Shown here piece by piece: positions 34,216 through 42,614 of a DNA stretch of 64,000 bases. The notes under the pieces were generated by a model. It was given only the letters and a program-made list of their open reading frames with translations. It had not been told where the DNA came from and did not search any database. The DNA comes from Metabacillus lacus (lineage in GTDB: Bacteria; Bacillota; Bacilli; Bacillales; Bacillaceae). The position numbers and the translations under genes are program-made. The first letter of the stretch is position 1. The number at the start of each line of letters is the position of its first letter. The stretch is from the NCBI RefSeq assembly GCF_009674805.1, contig NZ_WKKI01000003.1, positions 162,149 through 226,148 of the forward strand, read 5' to 3'.

Positions 34216-34878
34216 TTAAGCCTGGCTTCCTTTTTTCACCCATTCTGCAACCGTAACAGTACGCTTAGCCTGATGTTTTACTGCTGCCTCAACATCTTCA
34301 ATCATTTTTCCGTCCTGTCCTACTGTTACGCTGGTTCCATAAGGATTTCCTCCTGCACCAAACAGTACCGGATCGGTATAGCCGGGAGTTGCAATAATAG
34401 CACCCCAGTGCATCATGGAAGTGTAAAGAGCAAGTAATGTTGCTTCTTGACCGCCATGAGGATTTTGTGCAGAAGTCATAGCGCTGACTACTTTGTTTAC
34501 TGTTTTCCCAGTTGCCCAAAGTCCGCCCTGCATATCAAGGAACTGCTTCATTTGTGAAGGGATATTTCCAAAGCGTGTTGGAACGCTGAAAATGATTGCG
34601 TCTGCCCATTCTAAATCCTCTGAAGTCGCTACAGGAACATTTTCAATTGTTTTAACTGTTGTATTCCATACTTCGTTTGCCTGAATAACTGACTCCGGAG
34701 CAAGCTCCTGTACTTTTACTAATCTAACCTCAGCACCTGCTTCTTTTGCTGCACTTTCTGCCCATTGAGCCATTTGGTAGTTTGTTCCACCCATTGTATA
34801 AAAAACTACTGCTACTTTTACGTTTGCCATCTCTTTCATCTCCTCTTTTTTTCCGAATAACTTACTGAAAAAACCCAT
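34216..34878 (-). CDS. wrbA: WrbA-like NAD(P)H:quinone oxidoreductase (flavodoxin fold)
   Basis: 220 residues. Flavodoxin-like FMN site: VAVVFYTMGGTNYQMA at the phosphate loop, FSVPTRFGNIPSQMKQFLD and the SAQNPHGGQEATL block typical of WrbA, which reduces quinones by two electrons. Start is uncertain: ATG 34878 has a weak site, while ATG 34830 (MANVKVAVV) has GAGGAG ahead of it and would give 204 residues. Two MhqR-like palindromes lie upstream, implying induction by quinones. Confidence 0.85.
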   Translation of the reverse strand: MGFFSKLFGKKEEMKEMANVKVAVVFYTMGGTNYQMAQWAESAAKEAGAEVRLVKVQELAPESVIQANEVWNTTVKTIENVPVATSEDLEWADAIIFSVPTRFGNIPSQMKQFLDMQGGLWATGKTVNKVVSAMTSAQNPHGGQEATLLALYTSMMHWGAIIATPGYTDPVLFGAGGNPYGTSVTVGQDGKMIEDVEAAVKHQAKRTVTVAEWVKKGSQA

Positions 34879-34973
34879 TTACTACACCTGCTTTTTTAAA
34901 ATTCCTGTTTTCGTACACTGCTTGCCCTCAGCACCTTAGAGGGAATGCATGGCCAAGCTGCTACTTTTCCGAA

Positions 34974-34989
34974 ATCTCGAATCTGAGAT
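34974..34989. promoter_or_regulatory. MhqR-like operator 1
   Basis: ATCTCGAATCTGAGAT differs from the MhqR palindrome ATCTCGAATTCGAGAT at two central positions. It lies 95 bases upstream of the quinone reductase start. Confidence 0.6.
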
Positions 34990-35052
34990 AATTAACTATA
35001 TTGATTTATCTAAGCTGATTTATTCTACATGTATCATCTTAACATCTTTAAT

Positions 35053-35068
35053 ATCTCTAATTCAAGAT
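35053..35068. promoter_or_regulatory. MhqR-like operator 2
   Basis: ATCTCTAATTCAAGAT matches the same palindrome at 14 of 16 positions, with symmetric changes. The two boxes are 79 bases apart. Confidence 0.55.
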
Positions 35069-35261
35069 AAATTTATTTTTTTTTTAAATTTATTTCTCTG
35101 GCTGCTTTTCAGCAGGTTTGCTGAGGCTCTCAAGGGTGAGGTCTGAGAACTTCTAGTGTTTTTCAACAAATGCTAATCCGGAGCGGCTTTTTTATCATGA
35201 CCTTGTTTTAATACAATAGCAGCCTGACAATACAACTTGGGGAACGCAGTGCTGAGAAATG

Positions 35262-35296
35262 AAAATAAGACTTCTATACAAACATGTACAGAAGTC
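35262..35296 (-). terminator. Terminator of the SDR/small-protein operon
   Basis: GACTTCTGTACA and TGTATAGAAGTC pair on the minus strand, followed by TTATTTT. Confidence 0.7.
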
Positions 35297-35304
35297 CCTT
35301 ATCT

Positions 35305-35472
35305 TTAAATAACAGGGTAATTCAGCTGATACTCCGGATAGCAGTAATATGGCGGCCTGGGTCCTATTCTTGGCATAGGCCACGTACGATCAATATAAAG
35401 CATTTGGACTTTTTCATTTGATTGGTTAATCAGCAGCAGCTTTGCTTCTGGGTAAAACTCATATCTCAACAT
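35305..35472 (-). CDS. 55-residue protein of unknown function
   Basis: Reads MLRYEFYPEAKLLLINQSNE, then DRTWPMPRIGPRPPYYCYPE and a short end. GGGGAGGCAATT is a strong ribosome binding site and the gene lies 15 bases after the SDR stop, before a clear terminator, so it is the last gene of that operon. Rich in Tyr and Pro at the end. Not recognised. Confidence 0.6.
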   Translation of the reverse strand: MLRYEFYPEAKLLLINQSNEKVQMLYIDRTWPMPRIGPRPPYYCYPEYQLNYPVI

Positions 35473-35487
35473 AATTGCCTCCCCATT

Positions 35488-36468
35488 TTAGGAATGTGTT
35501 GTCTCTCCGCCGTTTACATGAAGCACCTGGCCTGTCACAAATCGGGAATCATCAGATGCCAAGTACACATATGTCGGAGCAAGCTCAAACGGCTGGGCTG
35601 CGCGCTCCATAGGGTTATACGACCCGAATACAGCAACCTGATCAGAGGAAAAACTGGCAGGAATCAACGGTGTCCAGGTGCGTCCGGGAGCAACCGCATT
35701 TACCCTGATTCCTTTTTTTACAACGCTGTTGGCAAGAGCTCTGGTAAAACCCACATTTGCCGCCTTTGTGGCCGTATAATCTATGAGCTGTTCCTCTCCC
35801 ACATATGCTACAACAGATGCAGTGTTGATAATGGAACTGCCTTCCTTTAAATGTGGAAGTGCTGCTCTTGTGGTATAAAAGTGAGAATAAATATTTACTT
35901 TGAACGTTTCATCAAACTGTTCATCTGTAATATCAAGCAGGCTCAGCTGCTGAAATTGAATGCCGACATGATTGCAAAGGATATCGAGCCTTCCGAATGT
36001 GCTGATTGTCTGGTCAACAATGGCAACGCACTGGCGCTTCTCCCGGAGATCCCCCGGCATCAGCAAGCACCGCTGTCCCAGCTCTTCCACCCTTCTTTTT
36101 GTCCTGTTGGCATCTTCTTGCTCATCCAGATAGGCAATTGCAACGTCTGCTCCTTCTTTTGCAAAAGCAATTGCTGCTGCCGCGCCAATGCCGCTGTCAC
36201 CGCCTGTAATCAGGGCCGTTTTTCCAGTGAGCTTTCCGCTGCCCTGATAATTCGGATTTTCAACCAGGGGAAGCGGCACCATCAATCCTTCAATCCCGGG
36301 CTGACGCAGCTGCCTCTGCTCAGGAACATTTAACGGAACCTCTTCATAACGGGTAATACTGCCGTAATTCGGATACAGGGGATAAGGATCTGCCTGCAAC
36401 CCCTCCAAAAACTTCTGCTGTAACTGTCTGATCTGCTCCTTCTTGCTCTGTTGATCTCTTGAATCCAT
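35488..36468 (-). CDS. Short-chain dehydrogenase/reductase (general-stress type, YhdF-like)
   Basis: 326 residues, longer than a minimal SDR because of a ~75-residue N-terminal extension, as in the YdaD/YhdF/YhxC group. Cofactor motif [15 protein letters not shown] (about 89-103), catalytic Ser in [11 protein letters not shown], Tyr and Lys in YTATKAA. The usual NNAA(E/G) motif reads NHVGIQ, an unusual change at a structural position. ATG follows ATAGGAGGCCGAC. Confidence 0.85.
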   Translation of the reverse strand: MDSRDQQSKKEQIRQLQQKFLEGLQADPYPLYPNYGSITRYEEVPLNVPEQRQLRQPGIEGLMVPLPLVENPNYQGSGKLTGKTALITGGDSGIGAAAAIAFAKEGADVAIAYLDEQEDANRTKRRVEELGQRCLLMPGDLREKRQCVAIVDQTISTFGRLDILCNHVGIQFQQLSLLDITDEQFDETFKVNIYSHFYTTRAALPHLKEGSSIINTASVVAYVGEEQLIDYTATKAANVGFTRALANSVVKKGIRVNAVAPGRTWTPLIPASFSSDQVAVFGSYNPMERAAQPFELAPTYVYLASDDSRFVTGQVLHVNGGETTHS

Positions 36469-36537
36469 GTCGGCCTCCTATAAAAACCATTTTATTCTAT
36501 AGGAAGTGTATGTTCTGTTGGAGAAATAAAGTACAAC

Positions 36538-36585
36538 TGGGACGCAGGGACGTGGGACGCAGGGACGGGTACAGTGTCCCACCTG
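36538..36585. repeat. Dispersed GGGACGCAGGGAC palindrome, copy A
   Basis: GGGACGCAGGGACG is present twice in tandem, followed by GGTACAGTGTCCCAC. It sits just after the MFS gene stop. Confidence 0.8.
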
Positions 36586-36592
36586 GCTTAAT

Positions 36593-37795
36593 TCAAGCCT
36601 GCACTTTCTTGCCATCTCTGCTTTCAATTTCCGCGCTCACCTTCTCAGGCAGAAGAAACATGGTCCTAATAAGAAAAAAACCGAGAAGTCCAACAGCCGA
36701 GAAGACAATCCATGGAACAAATGAATATTGTTTAAAAATGTCTAATAATAGCGTTCCTGTGTAATTGCCCACTGTAGCGCCTACAGCAAAAGAGAGGTCT
36801 GAAAAGCCATAATAAGTTCCGGAGTACCGTTCTTCAGCAAAATCTGCAATTGCAATATCTGAAGATGGAAGCACAAGGGTTTCTCCGATTGTAAATCCCA
36901 TGATGCATATTAATATCCATAAAGGATAAGGAAAAAAGCTGACGAACAGCAAGGATAAAGCCATGATGAAGGTCCCTGCAGACAGCAAACGAATACTGCT
37001 GACATTCATATAAACATGTTTAAAGATAATCATAAAGAGGAGACCAGTAAGTGCATTAACAATCAACACCATGCTGACAAACCCTTCTTTCTGAGAGATC
37101 GCAAACATATGAAGAGGCAATGCGACAGTTAACTGTGCAAACATGAACCAAAAGAAAATCATTGAAATGCAGAATAAGAGGAACTTTTTATCTCTCATGA
37201 TAAATGGAATTCCCCTTAAGAAAGAGTTGAGTTCTGCTTGTACAGCATTTCTTTTAACAGGCAAAGTCAGCATTTGAATGAGATATAAAGCGAAAAAGAC
37301 AGATGCACTAAGTAAAAAAGGAAGCAGGGGATTTTTCATCAGCAGTAGTCCGCCGAGAAGCGGTCCGATGACTGCCCCGCCATTAAGGGCAAAATTCAAA
37401 TAAACAAAAGATTTTTTTCTAGTCTGAGGATCTGGTTCCTGGGAAATGAATGCTAATGCAGAAGGCTCATAACATGCTGCCCCTGCCCCTATACATATGA
37501 CAGATAGTGAAACAAGACCAAAAGAATCTGAAAACGCCAGGGCAGCAAACCCGGTCCCTCTTAATAAGAGGCCAATCCCCATCATTTTTTTGTATCCATA
37601 CTTATCACCCAACCCTCCAGTGAATAGAGGAAGGATTCGGGATGACAATGTCAACAGAGTTAAAATTGTGCCAGTTTGCCAGCTTGATAAATTCAAAGTG
37701 TAGGATAAATAAACTGCTAGAAAAGAAAATACAGCAAATCCGGCAAAGTTCAAAAAAAAGCCTGATGCTAACGTTACCTTTGTAGAAAGATTCAT
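36593..37795 (-). CDS. MFS drug/metabolite exporter
   Basis: 400 residues with twelve membrane helices. The motif A-like GGLGDKYGYKKMMGIG lies between helices 2 and 3. Start MNLSTKVTLASGFFLNF follows AAGGGGTGTTTTCA; longer in-frame starts run into the promoter region. Divergent from a CGNR regulator, with a shared inverted repeat in the gap. Substrate unknown. Confidence 0.83.
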   Translation of the reverse strand: MNLSTKVTLASGFFLNFAGFAVFSFLAVYLSYTLNLSSWQTGTILTLLTLSSRILPLFTGGLGDKYGYKKMMGIGLLLRGTGFAALAFSDSFGLVSLSVICIGAGAACYEPSALAFISQEPDPQTRKKSFVYLNFALNGGAVIGPLLGGLLLMKNPLLPFLLSASVFFALYLIQMLTLPVKRNAVQAELNSFLRGIPFIMRDKKFLLFCISMIFFWFMFAQLTVALPLHMFAISQKEGFVSMVLIVNALTGLLFMIIFKHVYMNVSSIRLLSAGTFIMALSLLFVSFFPYPLWILICIMGFTIGETLVLPSSDIAIADFAEERYSGTYYGFSDLSFAVGATVGNYTGTLLLDIFKQYSFVPWIVFSAVGLLGFFLIRTMFLLPEKVSAEIESRDGKKVQA

Positions 37796-37810
37796 TGAAA
37801 ACACCCCTTT

Positions 37811-37859
37811 TGTAACCATCAATATTTTTTGTTGGTTACATATCATTTTATGGTATAAT
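37811..37859 (+). promoter_or_regulatory. Divergent control region: inverted repeat and SigA promoter
   Basis: TGTAACCA (37811-37818) and TGGTTACA (37833-37840) form a perfect 8-base inverted repeat with centres two helical turns apart. The right arm overlaps a -35 TTGGTT (37832), followed 16 bases later by TATAAT (37854). Candidate operator for the CGNR protein. Confidence 0.6.
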
Positions 37860-37897
37860 CAGGAAAAGTACAATGTAAAAAAGATAGGTGGCTACTC

Positions 37898-38425
37898 ATG
37901 AATACATCTACAGCAGAAAGCTTTATCCTCAGGTTCCTGAACACCTGGGAAATACCGAATGACACCAGAGTCCCAATTGAGAACTTAAAAAACCAAGATA
38001 CTTTGACGGGTTTTTTTCAACAGGAGACCACAGATGACGTAAAACAGGTAATCCTCTTCAGGAACAGTCTCAGACAAATGGTAGAAACCAGTTCTGTAGA
38101 TGAAATCAATTACTGGATAACTAACAGAGTTATTGGTTCCTCAGTGAGGAGTGATAGCGGAAGATATATGGTTGAATTTCATACAACAAGAAACAGTTTG
38201 ATTGATCACATGCTCATACAGGTACTCAGGAAGGTCGAGGAAGGGAATTTTCACAGATTTAAGATATGTCCTGATTGTAAGTGGGCATTCTACGATACTT
38301 CCAAAAGCAGTACAAAAAAATGGTGCAGCATGACAAAAAACAGTGCTTCTGGAAGAGCCTGCGGAACGATCAGCAAAGTGAAAAGATTTAGGGAAAAGCA
38401 GAGGGACGGAGAAATGAAGAATTGA
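37898..38425 (+). CDS. CGNR zinc-finger (ABATE) regulator
   Basis: 175 residues. An N-terminal ABATE stress-sensing domain (about 1-115) precedes the zinc finger with ligands in KICPDCKWAFYD and KKWCSM, and the KNSASGRACGTISKVKRFR segment equivalent to the CGNR motif (here ACGT). It is a cytoplasmic DNA-binding protein probably controlling the divergent exporter. RBS AGATAGGTGG before ATG. Confidence 0.85.
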   Translation: MNTSTAESFILRFLNTWEIPNDTRVPIENLKNQDTLTGFFQQETTDDVKQVILFRNSLRQMVETSSVDEINYWITNRVIGSSVRSDSGRYMVEFHTTRNSLIDHMLIQVLRKVEEGNFHRFKICPDCKWAFYDTSKSSTKKWCSMTKNSASGRACGTISKVKRFREKQRDGEMKN

Positions 38426-38473
38426 GTTTGTACTTCCACTTCGACAAACTAAGATTGAAAGGAGCTTATTGGT

Positions 38474-38899
38474 ATGCTCAAAATAGGCAGTATTTTTATT
38501 CCTGTCACTAACCTTGAAAAATCTGAACAGTGGTATGAAAGGATTTTAGGTGTTAAGAAGATTGACAGCTGGGGAGAAGGAACCGGATTCTATCTTCCAT
38601 TAGGTTCAACTCAACTGGCTCTCATACAAGTGGAATCTCTGCAGCCTGCGCACTTTCACATAAATAAAAATGAGATAAACTCTTACTACAATTTTATGGT
38701 GGATGATATTGAAAGCACTCAGCAGCATTTCAGAGACAACGATGTCAAAACTACCGAAATTGAAGACTTTAACGGAATGAAGTTCTTTGATTTTTATGAT
38801 TTGGATGGCAACTCGTTCAGTGTTGTCTCAGAGGTGGAAGATTCTCCGTATCATTCAGATCAAGTGAGGAGAATGCAGGAGCGGAATCGAGCGTTGTAA
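38474..38899 (+). CDS. VOC/glyoxalase-family protein
   Basis: 141 residues. Two beta-alpha-beta-beta-beta modules: IFIPVTNLEKSEQWYERILG, and later YNFMVDDIESTQQHFRDN, FFDFYDLDGNSFSVVSE. Metal-ligand positions (Glu in SFSVVSE) are conserved but histidine is absent in the first module, so it may bind a drug or act as a dioxygenase-like protein. Follows the CGNR gene by 48 bases and is probably in its operon. Confidence 0.83.
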   Translation: MLKIGSIFIPVTNLEKSEQWYERILGVKKIDSWGEGTGFYLPLGSTQLALIQVESLQPAHFHINKNEINSYYNFMVDDIESTQQHFRDNDVKTTEIEDFNGMKFFDFYDLDGNSFSVVSEVEDSPYHSDQVRRMQERNRAL

Positions 38900-38974
38900 T
38901 AGACAGCTTTAGAAGCAAACATTTAAAGAATCACCCTGTAAATGTTTGCTTTTTTGGTTTGCAGTTGGTTTTCT

Positions 38975-39003
38975 TGGGACGCAGGGACAGGTACACTGTC
39001 CCA
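38975..39003. repeat. Dispersed GGGACGCAGGGAC palindrome, copy B
   Basis: TGGGACGCAGGGACAGG followed by TACACTGTCCCA; intergenic. Confidence 0.8.
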
Positions 39004-39085
39004 GTGACTCAGATCAGAAAACAACTTAATACTGGAAACTTAAATCTAAACCGCCGCCTAATCGGAATGTTTTTTACATATATAT

Positions 39086-40174
39086 GTGATATCACCATCC
39101 CAAGAGGAGGTAACACCTATCTCTATTGTAAAACCTTACTTAACAACTCGCAGCTTAGTGCCTGAGAATCAGGAATCTCCCATTTCATTTTTAAGAACCA
39201 GCGCCGTGGATTCCTCATTGTTTTATAAGAGAAACCACTTTTCCTATCCTCATCTTTCCTATTCTAGTTACTGGATTCCTATTTCCGGTCTGGTAGAAAC
39301 ACCTCTGCTTCTCTCCATGCAGGATATTCTACAATTGCCTTCTAAAACCATAGAGGTTGTGCTGGAATGTGCAGGAAATAAGCGCAGCTTCCTCCGTCCC
39401 AAGGTTTTTGGAGAGCAGTGGGAAAAGGGCGCAATCAGCCAAGGCTTCTGGAAAGGCGTGCCGCTGCGAACGCTGCTTCAGCTTGCAGGAGTAAAACAGG
39501 GGGCAAAAGAAGTAGTTATCGAAGGATATGACGCGGGAAAAAGGACAGATATCGATGGTGTATTCAGCTACACAAGAAGCTTGCCCATTGAAAAGGCTCT
39601 CCACCCTGATAGTATTCTGGCTTACGAGTATAACCAAAAACCTATACCCTATAAACACGGATATCCGCTGAGACTTATTGTGCCTCAGTGGTATGCAATG
39701 GCTTCGGTAAAATGGGTCAGGCAAATCAAAGTGATTTCTACCGCTTTTACAGGACCTTTTCAGACAAAAGATTACGTTTATTATCCTCATAAGGAGAACG
39801 ATGAAGATGCCTTCCCTGTAACTTTCATGCATGTGAACTCCACAATCCAAGCGCCTGCAGACAGAGAGATTCTAAAAACTGGCAAGCATACCGTGAAAGG
39901 GATTGCTTGGACTGGAATCGGTCAGGTTGAGAAGGTGGAAATCAGCCTGGACGGCGGGAAAACCTGGCTGCCAGCAGAACTAAGCCCTGCCGGGGATCAT
40001 GGTTACAGCTGGCGTTTTTGGACTTTTGACTGGTATGCATCAGAAAAAGGCGAATATGCGATTCTTTCCAAGGCAACAGACTCCAATGGGCATACTCAGC
40101 CGAACCAACCCTACTGGAACAGAAAAGGATACGGATATCATGCTGTTGATCGAATTGTGGTTAAGGTGGAATAG
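39086..40174 (+). CDS. Sulfite oxidase-like molybdopterin enzyme
   Basis: Up to 362 residues. Molybdopterin domain (residues 25-235) with the cofactor cysteine in VLECAGNKR, the RTLLQLAGV block and PLRLIVPQWYAMASVKWV; a C-terminal Mo-co dimerisation domain follows (HTVKGIAWTGIGQVEKVEIS, GGKTW, WRFWTFDW). No Tat signal and no haem domain, so cytoplasmic. The start is uncertain: GTG 39086 has no site, while AGAGGAGG at 39101-39108 has no normal start codon in frame after it. Family members oxidise sulfite or reduce S-oxides; the electron partner is unknown. Confidence 0.82.
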   Translation: MISPSQEEVTPISIVKPYLTTRSLVPENQESPISFLRTSAVDSSLFYKRNHFSYPHLSYSSYWIPISGLVETPLLLSMQDILQLPSKTIEVVLECAGNKRSFLRPKVFGEQWEKGAISQGFWKGVPLRTLLQLAGVKQGAKEVVIEGYDAGKRTDIDGVFSYTRSLPIEKALHPDSILAYEYNQKPIPYKHGYPLRLIVPQWYAMASVKWVRQIKVISTAFTGPFQTKDYVYYPHKENDEDAFPVTFMHVNSTIQAPADREILKTGKHTVKGIAWTGIGQVEKVEISLDGGKTWLPAELSPAGDHGYSWRFWTFDWYASEKGEYAILSKATDSNGHTQPNQPYWNRKGYGYHAVDRIVVKVE

Positions 40175-40182
40175 GTTTGACG

Positions 40183-40213
40183 GAGGGACAATGTCCCTCT
40201 GTTTTGCTTTTTC
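40183..40213 (+). terminator. Terminator of the molybdopterin enzyme gene
   Basis: GAGGGACA and TGTCCCTC pair around an A/T centre and are followed by TGTTTTGCTTTTTC. Its sequence resembles half of the dispersed GGGAC repeats. Confidence 0.6.
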
Positions 40214-40354
40214 TGCTTTTGCAAATCCCCGTACGGCCAATCTGAGATAAATAAATACTATATCGTACATTCTACTCCCCCCGCCTTTTCCTTGTTGCCG
40301 GCATGCTGTCCTCACTCAGTCATTAAATAGCCTAGGCCTACGTGTATGCAGAAC

Positions 40355-40383
40355 TGGGACGAGGGACCCGTCCCTGCGTCCCA
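40355..40383. repeat. Dispersed GGGAC palindrome, copy C
   Basis: TGGGACGAGGGACC and CGTCCCTGCGTCCCA; nearly perfect hairpin between the oxidase and the iron uptake operon. Confidence 0.8.
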
Positions 40384-40405
40384 CTGTCTCAACTTTCAAA
40401 ATATA

Positions 40406-40456
40406 TTGACAACCAACCCATTACGATTTATATTGTTGATAATGATAATTATTATC
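40406..40456 (+). promoter_or_regulatory. SigA promoter with Fur box
   Basis: TTGACA (40406) and TATATT (40429) are 17 bases apart. GATAATGATAATTATTATC at 40438-40456 matches the 19-base Fur consensus with one mismatch and covers the expected start site, so iron-loaded Fur would block transcription of the siderophore importer. Confidence 0.9.
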
Positions 40457-40487
40457 AAATAAAATATAGATAAGGCAGGGTTTACAA

Positions 40488-41579
40488 GTGACTATTAAAC
40501 TTAAATACTCTATTATGACTACATTTTTGCTGGCTGTGATGTTGATCGCAATGGCAGGCTGTTCTGGTTCCGGTCAGCAATCTAGTTCACCGTCTGAGCC
40601 GGCTTCAAACGAAGCGGCTGAAACAGAAACGACTGAAACTGAGTCCCAATCTGCAGAAAGTACAGAAAGCGACTATCCTATTACCGTTCAGCATGCTTTT
40701 GGTGAATCTGTGATTGAAGAGAAGCCTGAACGCGTTGTGAGTATTTCTTGGGCAAATCATGATGTTGCTCTTGCTCTTGGTGTTGTACCTGTTGGGTTTT
40801 CAGCTGCCAATTATGGTGTTCAGGATGAAAGCGGAATGCTGCCTTGGACTGCAGAGAAATTAAAAGACCTTGGTGCTGACACGCCAACGATCTTTCAGGA
40901 TACGGACGGTTTGGATTTTGAAGCCATTGCTGATGCCAACCCTGATGTTATCCTGGCAGCATACTCAGGTATCACTCAGGAAGATTATGATACATTGAGC
41001 GAAATTGCTCCGGTCGTTGCTTATCAAACAAGCCCTTGGGTAGCTTCTTGGCGTGAACAAGTTACATACAACGCTCTGGGTATGGGAATGAAAACAGAGG
41101 GAGAACAGCTTATTGCTGATACAGAGAAATTGATCGAAGATAAAGCAGGTGAACATCCTGAGATCCAAGGTAAAAAAGCTGCATTTGTCAGTCTGAATGC
41201 CGCTGATCTATCCAAGTTCTACATCTATTCTCCGGCAGATCCGCGCGGTGCGTTTCTTGGCGAGCTTGGAATGGAATACCCTGAAAGCATCTCAAGTCAA
41301 ATTGCCGAGGACAGTTTTTATATCGAAGTAAGTACTGAAAACGCTGATATGCTTAATGATGTTGATATTTTTGTATCATACGGAGATGAAAACACACTTG
41401 CAGCCCTGCAGGCTGACCCTATCCTTGGAAAAATCCCTGCTGTTGAAAGAGGTTCTGTCGTTATTATAGGAGATAACACACCACTTGCAGCAGCCGGAAA
41501 TCCAAATCCGCTTGCAATTCAGTATTCAATTGATGAGTACGTAGCTTTACTTTCAGAAGCTGTAAGCAAAGTGGAATAA
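40488..41579 (+). CDS. Iron-siderophore ABC transporter, substrate-binding lipoprotein
   Basis: 363 residues. Lipoprotein signal with lipobox IAMAGC (Cys at about residue 24), an Asn/Ser/Glu-rich tether, then a FecB-type class III binding fold starting at VVSISWANHDVALALGV. Start GTG after GGCAGGGTTTACAA. It captures a ferric siderophore outside the membrane and passes it to the two permeases. First gene of the Fur-controlled operon. Confidence 0.9.
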   Translation: MTIKLKYSIMTTFLLAVMLIAMAGCSGSGQQSSSPSEPASNEAAETETTETESQSAESTESDYPITVQHAFGESVIEEKPERVVSISWANHDVALALGVVPVGFSAANYGVQDESGMLPWTAEKLKDLGADTPTIFQDTDGLDFEAIADANPDVILAAYSGITQEDYDTLSEIAPVVAYQTSPWVASWREQVTYNALGMGMKTEGEQLIADTEKLIEDKAGEHPEIQGKKAAFVSLNAADLSKFYIYSPADPRGAFLGELGMEYPESISSQIAEDSFYIEVSTENADMLNDVDIFVSYGDENTLAALQADPILGKIPAVERGSVVIIGDNTPLAAAGNPNPLAIQYSIDEYVALLSEAVSKVE

Positions 41580-42614
41580 ATGAGTACTCCATCTCTTTCA
41601 GAGACGAAGCAGCTGCTTATACCGAAACATTTTATAACAGTGCTCACACTTTCCATTGTGTTACTCGGTCTATGTGCAGCAGCCTCGCTTGCTTTTGGTT
41701 CCCGTATAGTTGGATGGAATGAAATCATCAATGGATTATTTCATCCCGATGTGCAGTCACACGATGCTAATGTAGTTCGCCAAAGAATTGCCAGAACTGT
41801 CTTTAGTCTGATGTGCGGTGCGGCATTGGGTGTCTCTGGCGCGCTCATGCAATCAGTTACCCGAAATCCTATCGCAGATCCCAGCATTTTGGGAGTTAAT
41901 ACAGGGGCGGCACTTTTCGTTGTTTGCGGAATTTCCTTCTTTAATGTTAGTTCTGCCAGTCAATATATTTGGTTTGCACTCGCAGGAGCCATCATCACTG
42001 CAATCTTTGTTTTTGGAATTGGGTCAATGGGGAGTGGCGGTGCCACGCCCCTTAAACTTGTTTTAGCAGGGGCAGCTACAAGTGCTGCGCTCTCTTCTCT
42101 AGTCATCGCCATTATGATTCCCCGCTCAAATGTCATGGATCAATTTAGATTTTGGCAAGTAGGCAGTGTAGGGGCCGGAAACTGGTCCTCTGTCTCACTA
42201 TTTATACCTTTTCTGATTGTCGGAATACTCATAGCACTGCTTTCAGCTCCGGCACTCAATGCAATTGCGCTGGGTGATGAGGCAGCCGCAGGGCTTGGCG
42301 TCCGCACAGGAACACTGAGGCTTACTGCTGCCTTGGGAGGGGTGCTGCTATGCGGTGCAGCAACAGCACTCGCAGGTCCTATTGGATTTATAGGTTTACT
42401 GGCAACGCATTTGATCCGTCTCTTGATTGGCCCTGATTTGCGATATATCATACCTATGTCAGCACTGTCAGGCGCAATTATTTTAACTCTATCAGATGTA
42501 TGCGGACGCCTGCTGGGCAGCCCGGGAGAGCTCGAAGTCGGAATTGTAACCGCATTTATCGGAGCTCCCCTACTCATCTTAATAACAATAAAAGCGAAAA
42601 TGCGGGGAATATGA
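41580..42614 (+). CDS. Iron-siderophore ABC transporter permease 1 (FecCD family)
   Basis: 344 residues, about ten membrane helices. Family blocks: VRQRIARTVFSLMCGAALGVSG, MQSVTRNPIADPSILGVNTG, and GPIGFIGLLATHLIRLL. Its ATG follows the lipoprotein TAA directly, so translation is coupled. It forms a heterodimer with permease 2. Confidence 0.92.
   Translation: MSTPSLSETKQLLIPKHFITVLTLSIVLLGLCAAASLAFGSRIVGWNEIINGLFHPDVQSHDANVVRQRIARTVFSLMCGAALGVSGALMQSVTRNPIADPSILGVNTGAALFVVCGISFFNVSSASQYIWFALAGAIITAIFVFGIGSMGSGGATPLKLVLAGAATSAALSSLVIAIMIPRSNVMDQFRFWQVGSVGAGNWSSVSLFIPFLIVGILIALLSAPALNAIALGDEAAAGLGVRTGTLRLTAALGGVLLCGAATALAGPIGFIGLLATHLIRLLIGPDLRYIIPMSALSGAIILTLSDVCGRLLGSPGELEVGIVTAFIGAPLLILITIKAKMRGI

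Noticed and set aside
34949..35146. 65-codon plus-strand frame upstream of the quinone reductase
   Set aside because: Overlaps both MhqR-like boxes and lacks a ribosome binding site; hydrophobicity comes from AT-rich sequence.
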